From NCBI GenBank assembly GCA_028565635.1, contig JAOXYB010041260.1, positions 1 to 12,980 on the forward strand: DNA of 12,980 bases. Reading direction: 5' to 3'. The notes beneath the pieces were generated by a model. The model did not search any database. It saw nothing but the letters and a program-made list of their open reading frames with translations, and was not told the origin of the DNA. Positions 10,201 through 12,980 of this stretch are shown here, piece after piece. Each line of letters starts with the position of its first letter. Within the stretch, counting starts at the first letter, position 1. Both the position numbers and the translations under genes were made by a program. Source of the stretch: Phoronis ovalis (lineage: Eukaryota > Phoronida > Phoronidae).

Positions 10201-12011
10201 CAAGAAGATTTTAACTGGGGATTTTGATTTGCACTTTTGCATATAGAAACCAATGCCAATAAAATTCCAAATACAGAAAGTAACTATCCTAAAATTTCCA
10301 ATGAAGTAACTAGATCATTGAAGCGATTCAGTCTTCCTCAGCCTCCCCCTAATTTTACACATGCAGATCAGGAATCAATAGAAAAACTTCAATAAATAAA
10401 AATTAGTGCTAACAGATTTTTTTCAGTTGATCTGTGATATAATATAGTACATCTACTCAACAATTTGTTTTTATAAAATTTTGTTACCTAATTTTTAAAA
10501 ATCAGATAAACCTTTATTTATAAAATAGTGTAATTGAATGGTAGTTTGTACCTTTATAAACAACAGGAAGTAGGGGATTTATTAACAAATGAAATAGAAC
10601 AGGCAACTAAGTGTTACAGGAGTGTTCTCCACAAATTACATGCATGGTGTATTATCCATATAAATTATTACATTTGTCTATACATTTAACCTTATAATCA
10701 TTGGTTTTATATTGTTTTGTAAATATAATTTGTAGACAACATGGTATATTTCCTTTGGATATCAAGGAAGCACTGGTTAGTTATTCTTACCTGTTTCGGA
10801 TCAGTAATTGTTGATAGGACATTATCGATATCAGCAAAGGTCACTTCCATGTCATTCACGCACATTAGCCAATCACCTGTAAGTCGAGCAAAAATTGTAT
10901 GCTAGTTATATATACGATACTGAAGAATCTGTTGAGCCATCATTCTGTAAGAGTTAATCACTTCACACTAGTATCATTGCGACAGCCAACCTTGTATCTG
11001 CAAATCAAAGCAACTGTCCTCTTATTCACAAAGGGGACATTAATACATAATTAGCATGCATTAGGTGGGCAACACAAAGAAACTCTAATTTGTCAGTTTT
11101 TGTGTAAAGAAATCAGGTGAGCGAGTTTCATTCACCTAGTACATGATTGATAGTGTGTTAGCCATCACAATGAATGTCAGAGTTGACTTTTAGAGAAAAA
11201 AATTACTCAAACTCCATTATATATATACCTAGTAATTATAGTCTTGTATTTTGGAGTTTCACATAAACCTCTATTTGTGGCTAGTGCTGAATCATAATAC
11301 AGATGCAGACACAAGAATGAACCAGATGGCAGAACAAAAAAAAAATGGTCCTAACAGAAATAGTAATTAAATTTTAATTCTGCAGTATACATTTGAAGGA
11401 ATGTTTTATCAATGATTGATTTTAAATTCAATGAACTGCTGCATAATAATTTAATTGTGAGGTATGTTTTGATTAACACACCTAGTTTAATATGCCCAGA
11501 CTTCATAGCTTCACCATCAGGTACTAAACCTTGAACCATAATTCGTGAATCTTTGACACCATTCTTCTGTCCTTTACTTAATAACTTATGCCCAAACTGT
11601 CCTGGAATTATTCCAAATAAGGATTCACATAAGCTTGCTCGACGTCCATAATTATGTCGATTAGGATCAACATATAAAAATACTTCTTTTATAACTCCTT
11701 CCTGTGAAGCACTGCCCGAGTGTCCATTTTGTTGCAGAGATTGCACTTGGTCCTTTGAGCTACTCTTTTTTATTAATCCCTTTAATTTACTTAAACCTTT
11801 TTTGTTTAGTTTAGTTTTTGGAGAAACGCCTTGTTTACCATTGCTGGCCTCATTTCCATTTAGTTTACTATTATTGTTTTGACTTGTTGCAAATGTCACA
11901 TGATGCGTTTGATTGTCTTGTGTCTTTTGAACAGAACTTGTGGACGGAGCTTCAACATAAAATAAATCACCTTTGGTTCCTACATTCTGAGCCCAGGCTG
12001 GTTCAAAACCA
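1031..12011 (-). CDS. INTU: INTU (inturned) planar cell polarity effector, twelve visible exons, both ends missing
   Basis: The join (minus strand, transcript order) is 12011-11482, 10876-10791, 7915-7715, 7362-7250, 7056-6967, 6778-6701, 3499-3265, 3089-3027, 2845-2624, 2310-2159, 1903-1791, 1266-1031. This totals 2119 nt; after one split-codon base it gives 706 codons, with every junction GT..AG and in phase. INTU works with FUZ and WDPCP in the CPLANE complex at basal bodies, and INTU-FUZ acts on Rab GTPases, supporting ciliogenesis and planar polarity (family knowledge). The order matches vertebrate INTU recalled from memory: the EPAW..GDLFYVE start, a PDZ domain, longin-like domain 1 (exons 3-6), longin-like domain 2 (exons 7-10), then a Ser/Lys-rich linker. 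Human INTU is about 940 residues, so an N-terminal acidic stretch and about 200 C-terminal residues (third longin domain) are not seen. The introns host an antisense GPCR and several foldback repeats. Confidence 0.95.
1267..1790 (-). other. INTU intron 11 (524 bp)
   Basis: This is spliced sequence between exons 11 and 12, flanked by GTGAAT (donor) and ctttcag (acceptor). It holds an imperfect hairpin at 1422-1493 and otherwise nothing recognisable. Confidence 0.8.
1422..1493. repeat. imperfect palindrome in INTU intron 11
   Basis: Three short blocks pair about one axis near 1456-1457: atattta (1422-1428) with taaatat (1487-1493), ccatggg (1433-1439) with cccatag (about 1472-1478), and ttaatt (1443-1448) with aattat (1458-1463). 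Complementarity weakens outward to about 1405 and 1510. It has the form of a small foldback or MITE-like remnant. Confidence 0.45.
1791..1903 (-). CDS. INTU: INTU exon 11: Cys-Pro segment after longin domain 2
   Basis: The acceptor is ttttgtag before 1903 and the donor is GTGAAT from 1790. Phase 1 to phase 1 gives 37 full codons starting [20 protein letters not shown], then an acidic and Ser/Pro tail. The CPSC..DWF pattern corresponds to the CLSCADWF segment of vertebrate INTU, which fixes the frame. A longer open frame over the same bases is a shadow; it does not splice in phase. Confidence 0.87.
2159..2310 (-). CDS. INTU: INTU exon 10: end of longin domain 2 (LLEAGGC motif)
   Basis: The acceptor is ttttacag before 2310 and the donor is GTGAGT from 2158. 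It encodes 50 codons plus two bases, [15 protein letters not shown]... to ...ITNYCEA. The block [10 protein letters not shown] and the following [13 protein letters not shown] are near-identical to vertebrate INTU as recalled, making this one of the best-conserved parts of the gene. Confidence 0.93.
2311..2623 (-). other. INTU intron 9 (313 bp)
   Basis: The intron lies between exons 9 and 10, with donor GTAAGT and acceptor ttttacag. It is AT-rich with nothing else recognisable; minus-strand open frames here read through the intron and are not genes. Confidence 0.85.
2624..2845 (-). CDS. INTU: INTU exon 9: longin domain 2 core
   Basis: The acceptor is ttttccag before 2845 and the donor is GTAAGT from 2623, phase 0 at both ends, 74 residues. 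It starts [20 protein letters not shown] and ends [13 protein letters not shown]. Vertebrate INTU has the same landmarks (GYLI..HL.K.DL.D...Y..HY.LL, G Q(L/V)..W.EVFP, EPE.R.F.LVVGL). The alternating hydrophobic strands fit the longin fold. Confidence 0.94.
3027..3089 (-). CDS. INTU: INTU exon 8: 21-residue longin domain 2 exon
   Basis: This is a 63 bp micro-exon, phase 0 at both ends, with acceptor tttcttcag and donor GTATGT. It encodes [20 protein letters not shown] plus K. The match to SE.YYD.RR.YTILGS.LFYK of vertebrate INTU is close. It is too short to show as an open frame, but exons 7 and 9 join through it without a frame change. Confidence 0.93.
3265..3499 (-). CDS. INTU: INTU exon 7: start of longin domain 2 ([10 protein letters not shown] motif)
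   Basis: The acceptor is ttattcag before 3499 and the donor is GTAAGG from 3264. One split-codon base is followed by 78 codons from [19 protein letters not shown] to [18 protein letters not shown], the hydrophobic KWLMIP and (S/L)ELEAADFA are INTU landmarks. Its acceptor bounds the 3.2 kb intron that contains the antisense receptor gene. Confidence 0.94.
3997..4020. repeat. perfect 10 bp inverted repeat with 4-base loop
   Basis: AGCTTGCAAT (3997-4006) is the exact complement of ATTGCAAGCT (4011-4020) around the loop ATCA. With one bulged G the stem extends by four more A:T pairs. Weaker complementarity with drifting register continues outward to about 3776 and 4202, suggesting a longer, decayed foldback. 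Confidence 0.6.
4697..4698 (+). other. candidate 3' splice site just before the GPCR start codon
   Basis: The pyrimidine-rich tract ctcctgtcattttag ends at 4698, eight bases before ATG at 4707. Many animal receptor genes with uninterrupted coding sequence carry a 5' UTR intron. If this site is used, the visible exon starts at 4699. The upstream exon was not identified. Confidence 0.4.
4707..5746 (+). CDS. class A (rhodopsin-like) GPCR, intronless coding region with one frame break in TM3
   Basis: This is a seven-helix plasma-membrane receptor; the ligand is unknown. ATG at 4707 has a good context (AAACATGG). The N-terminus has three N-glycosylation sequons (N13, N22, N36). TM1 carries GN (N60, position 1.50), TM2 carries LAVVDLL (D88, 2.50), and TM3 ends in CDRF (D-R-F codons 5153-5161). 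ECL2 has a Cys in NPCVV, TM6 has [11 protein letters not shown]7 has NSFMNVFLY, and a short basic tail has a possible palmitoylated Cys. The frame changes by -1 between 5079 and 5111; the likeliest place is T7 at 5090-5096. The 1040 nt total would be one base short of 347 codons, a normal receptor length. The cause is either an assembly error or a real lesion (pseudogene). It lies antisense inside an INTU intron. The subfamily is not recognised. Confidence 0.85.
5747..6700. other. GPCR 3' UTR and right part of INTU intron 6
   Basis: No convincing coding sequence is seen. The first part should be the receptor 3' UTR, with ATTAAA at 5838-5843 and AATAAA at 6037-6042. A 41-codon open stretch at 5901-6026 looks faintly protein-like but is not assignable. 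Confidence 0.6.
6037..6042 (+). other. AATAAA poly(A) signal for the nested GPCR
   Basis: This canonical hexamer lies about 290 bases after the receptor stop codon on the same strand, followed by T-rich sequence. ATTAAA at 5838-5843 is an earlier alternative. Confidence 0.45.
6701..6778 (-). CDS. INTU: INTU exon 6: end of longin domain 1
   Basis: The acceptor is aattttag before 6778 and the donor is GTATGT from 6700. It encodes 25 codons flanked by split codons: [20 protein letters not shown] then YGSLG. The (L/M)K.(L/M)YGSL pattern matches vertebrate INTU, and its amphipathic helix fits the last helix of a longin domain. It is short and visible only by splicing. Confidence 0.92.
6967..7056 (-). 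CDS. INTU: INTU exon 5: longin domain 1 strands
   Basis: The acceptor is ttctctccag before 7056 and the donor is GTGAGT from 6966. The exon reads [20 protein letters not shown] then [10 protein letters not shown] across the junctions. The pattern of alternating strands, with LLHIGY and LLVALP, parallels the (I/L)HVAY..ESD.LLLIGLP stretch of vertebrate INTU. Confidence 0.92.
7250..7362 (-). CDS. INTU: INTU exon 4: longin domain 1 helix and strand
   Basis: The acceptor is tattttacag before 7362 and the donor is GTAAGA from 7249. It encodes 37 codons plus two bases: [20 protein letters not shown] then [24 protein letters not shown]...K L..VRG.F.TL...L is the vertebrate counterpart. The split codon with exon 5 makes Asn. 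Confidence 0.93.
7363..7714 (-). other. INTU intron 3 (352 bp)
   Basis: The intron lies between exons 3 and 4, with donor GTTTGT and acceptor ttttacag. It is AT-rich and nothing else is seen. Confidence 0.85.
7715..7915 (-). CDS. INTU: INTU exon 3: end of PDZ domain, Ser run and start of longin domain 1
   Basis: The acceptor is cattttag before 7915 and the donor is GTTTGT from 7714, phase 0 at both ends, 67 residues. It begins VKLTLQKP, the last PDZ strand (VKLTFEN in vertebrates). Six consecutive serines follow, partly encoded by a TCA/ATC trinucleotide tract. The exon then continues through [10 protein letters not shown] to [13 protein letters not shown], the first strand of longin domain 1. 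The open frame runs beyond 7715 into the intron, but that part is not coding. Confidence 0.93.
8757..9398. repeat. long diverged palindrome (foldback element candidate)
   Basis: Five perfect blocks pair about one axis at 9077 plus or minus 3: tactttaagtta 8757-8768 with 9387-9398; taaatgaaaaga 8783-8794 with 9362-9373; ttatttttctctg 8846-8858 with 9295-9307; tgggtta 8889-8895 with 9252-9258; ctcagatttttgaaat 9005-9020 with 9136-9151. Between them the arms also align with small indels. Similarity seems to continue outward to about 8600 and 9550, less surely. No transposase is present. Either a non-autonomous foldback/MITE or a sequence that makes a long intronic RNA hairpin would look like this. 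Confidence 0.75.
9272..9295 (+). promoter_or_regulatory. direct repeat of ACAGGTCAC
   Basis: ACAGGTCAC occurs at 9272-9280 and again at 9287-9295. Each contains AGGTCA, the half-site of many nuclear receptors, here 9 bases apart. It lies in the right arm of the palindrome, and the left arm has a degraded counterpart, so it may simply be part of the repeat. Confidence 0.2.
9690..9904. repeat. weak inverted repeat with near-perfect core
   Basis: The core GAGCAGAAATTCCTGCTC (9808-9825) is palindromic apart from one symmetric mismatch pair. Further out, tcttaaac (9690-9697) pairs with gtttaaga (9897-9904), and aaccttctagg.ta (from 9757) with the complement ending at 9846. These two share an axis near 9800, about 17 bases from the core axis, so an indel has to be assumed. 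Confidence 0.35.
10228..10395 (+). CDS. possible small plus-strand terminal exon, unknown product
   Basis: An open stretch of 55 codons follows the stop at 10225-10227 and ends at TAA 10393-10395. A possible splice acceptor (ttttgcatatag) ends at 10246; from there the peptide reads [15 protein letters not shown] then [20 protein letters not shown] and ends DQESIEKLQ. Composition (Pro, polar, mixed codons) is more protein-like than the surrounding AT-rich intron. Two overlapping AATAAA hexamers (10391-10396 and 10395-10400) follow immediately. An upstream ATG at 10127 could join in phase through an 80-base intron, but that donor is poor. No family is recognised; it may be a chance open frame or a fragment of a nested gene. 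Confidence 0.28.
   Translation, partial: FALLHIETNANKIPNTESNYPKISNEVTRSLKRFSLPQPPPNFTHADQESIEKLQ
10791..10876 (-). CDS. INTU: INTU exon 2: PDZ domain core
   Basis: The acceptor is gacttacag before 10876 and the donor is GTAAGA from 10790. After the split Gly come 28 codons: [20 protein letters not shown] then STITDPKQ. The GD.L..VND..V pattern is the standard PDZ strand-turn, equal to GDVLVAVNDVDV in vertebrate INTU, followed by the PDZ helix. The exon is short and found by splicing. Confidence 0.93.
10877..11481 (-). other. INTU intron 1 of the window (605 bp)
   Basis: The intron lies between exons 1 and 2 and splits the PDZ domain at its GLGF-like loop region. The donor is GTGTGT and the acceptor gacttacag. 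Nothing else is recognised. Confidence 0.85.
11482..12011 (-). CDS. INTU: INTU exon 1 of the window: conserved N-terminal motif, basic linker, start of PDZ
   Basis: The acceptor is taattttag before 12011 and the donor is GTGTGT from 11481. It holds one split base, 176 codons and one base. Residues 3-20 ([18 protein letters not shown]) match the EPEW..VQKNGELFYLE motif at the start of the conserved part of vertebrate INTU. Residues 21-105 are Asn/Gln/Ser-rich, with a Lys-rich patch at 65-86. VFLYVDP (110-116) and SLFGIIPG (130-137) parallel the VNVYVNP and VLVGII blocks. The PDZ domain starts near 155 ([20 protein letters not shown]). An in-frame ATG at 12065-12067 could make this a first exon, but the ten or so residues it would add look like translated intron. 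The true start is more likely in an upstream exon. Confidence 0.92.
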
Positions 12012-12980
12012 CTAAAATTAAAATGTTTAATGATTTTATGAATGTTGGTATTTTTCATCTTCAACACTACTTAAAACTTTTGTCATGTAAGCTATTCTAG
12101 TAGCAGCAAATCATTAGGAGAGGAGCAATAAGTTTGTACATTTACATCAAGCATAGAAAATAACAATAAAAGATTGATGCCTGCTGCAGGTACCATGAGT
12201 GAGGGCAAAGACATACACATAACATACATATCCTCTTCAGCTTGAATGCTTAATCTAAAAGCCTGTAAGCTGGTCATTGCCCTCATCTACATGCAGAAGA
12301 CATGTTTTTTTCATTCAACAAGGATTGACCACATTTAGAAAGCAAAAATCTATGAGATATAGTAGGGATATGAAGGACAAACATAAACACTGTTCTGAGG
12401 TTATACCTGCCAAGTCATATGACATGGTGACACAAAATTGAATTATGTTTCAACTTGACAAAATCATGTGCCTCATGTACAATCAAGAAAATATAAGATT
12501 TTCTTAAATTTAGGGAAACATTGCATGAAACTGCATCAAAAATTATATTTTATTTTGTGCTTTTGGGCACACACATTTTTTTCAGTTTTGGCATTTGTGA
12601 AACTTGGCAGGTATATAAGGTGAATCTTGAAAAAGACACTAGTTTACCAAATAATTTCCACAATGCTACTGGCATTCTTCACATACCCAGGCATACATAT
12701 TTCAAAATCGACACTCATTCAAACAACACAAAATAACATTAAATGGGTATAAAAATAATGCTTTTCTTACACTTTTCTTAAACAAGTAGTGGATAGTGCA
12801 ATGGGTCATTATTGACAAACAGGCAATGAGGGGCTAGATAAAGTTATATGTCCGTGACACAATCAATCATAACATGTCATACGAATAATCATATCCAACA
12901 CTAAGGCCCATTCCAGTTATAGTAGGTAGGGGGGGGGAAGAGGGTAAAAGTTCAGATTTGACCCTCAGGAGAAACTTTTG
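12012..12980. other. INTU upstream intron or 5' region, no supported exon
   Basis: The vertebrate protein has an acidic Ser-rich N-terminus before exon 1 of this window; no exon encoding such a stretch with a phase-compatible donor was found here. Two open frames (12092-12286 minus, 12521-12736 plus) show no homology. The region has an inverted repeat at 12405-12612 and a run of nine G at 12929-12937. Confidence 0.6.
12405..12612. repeat. inverted repeat with 11 bp perfect arms
   Basis: acctgccaagt (12405-12415) is the exact complement of acttggcaggt (12602-12612); flanking ttat/ataa extends the match with a two-base offset. Weaker complementary patches flank it outward to about 12340 and 12690 and inward. 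The spacer is about 190 bases. It looks like the terminal part of a diverged foldback element. Confidence 0.45.

Larger units (their letters stand above)
7916..10790 (-). other. INTU intron 2 (2875 bp)
   Basis: This is the second-largest intron, between exons 2 and 3, with donor GTAAGA and acceptor cattttag. It contains the long palindrome at 8757-9398, a second weaker inverted repeat at 9690-9904, a short TTA tract near 8070, and a small plus-strand open reading frame ending at 10395. The remainder is AT-rich and not assignable. Confidence 0.8.

Noticed and set aside
11818-12015. Plus-strand open frame of 65 codons.
   Set aside because: Antisense of the first INTU exon in the window.
12092-12286. 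Minus-strand open frame of 64 codons just upstream of INTU exon 1, considered as a 5' exon.
   Set aside because: It does not resemble the acidic INTU N-terminus, and no donor gives the phase needed by the acceptor at 12012-12013.
12521-12736. Plus-strand open frame of 71 codons with a hydrophobic start, resembling a signal peptide.
   Set aside because: It overlaps one arm of the inverted repeat ending at 12612, has no recognisable domain, and the composition is that of the surrounding AT-rich sequence.
12929-12937. Run of nine G.
   Set aside because: A single G run without further G tracts does not make an intramolecular quadruplex.

Overview
This window looks like nuclear DNA of an intron-rich, AT-rich invertebrate animal. 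A single large gene, the orthologue of the planar-polarity and ciliogenesis effector INTU (inturned), runs on the minus strand through almost the whole window. It is split into at least twelve coding exons whose splice sites and phases fit together without a gap. The proteins read as metazoan, but the species cannot be named from sequence alone; a mollusc or another lophotrochozoan-like marine invertebrate is only a guess.

Layout from left to right. At 1-225 (+) is the last coding part of a UDP-glucuronosyltransferase: the luminal end, one membrane span and a KxKxx ER-retrieval tail. At 226-1030 there is non-coding sequence. From 1031 to 12011 (-) lie twelve INTU exons encoding 706 codons, running from just before the PDZ domain through two longin-like domains to a Ser-rich linker. 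The N-terminus lies to the right of the window or upstream of 12011. The C-terminal third longin domain is not visible and is probably to the left of position 1.

Inside the 3.2 kb INTU intron at 3500-6700, on the opposite strand, sits a class A G-protein-coupled receptor whose coding sequence lacks introns (4707-5746). Its frame is broken once, in TM3, at a run of seven T. If the missing INTU 3' exons lie left of the window, the UGT gene is also nested in an INTU intron, so INTU would host two opposite-strand genes. A third, much weaker plus-strand coding candidate ends at 10395 inside the 2.9 kb intron.

The non-coding sequence is not featureless. Several introns hold inverted repeats. The clearest is an approximately 640 bp palindrome centred near 9077, with five perfect 9-16 bp blocks that share one axis; smaller examples lie near 572, 1457, 4008, 9800 and 12508. 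They resemble diverged foldback or MITE-type elements. I see no rRNA, tRNA, CRISPR array or intact transposase gene. INTU would act with FUZ and WDPCP in the CPLANE complex at the ciliary base. UGT and the receptor share no pathway with it, and their proximity is positional.
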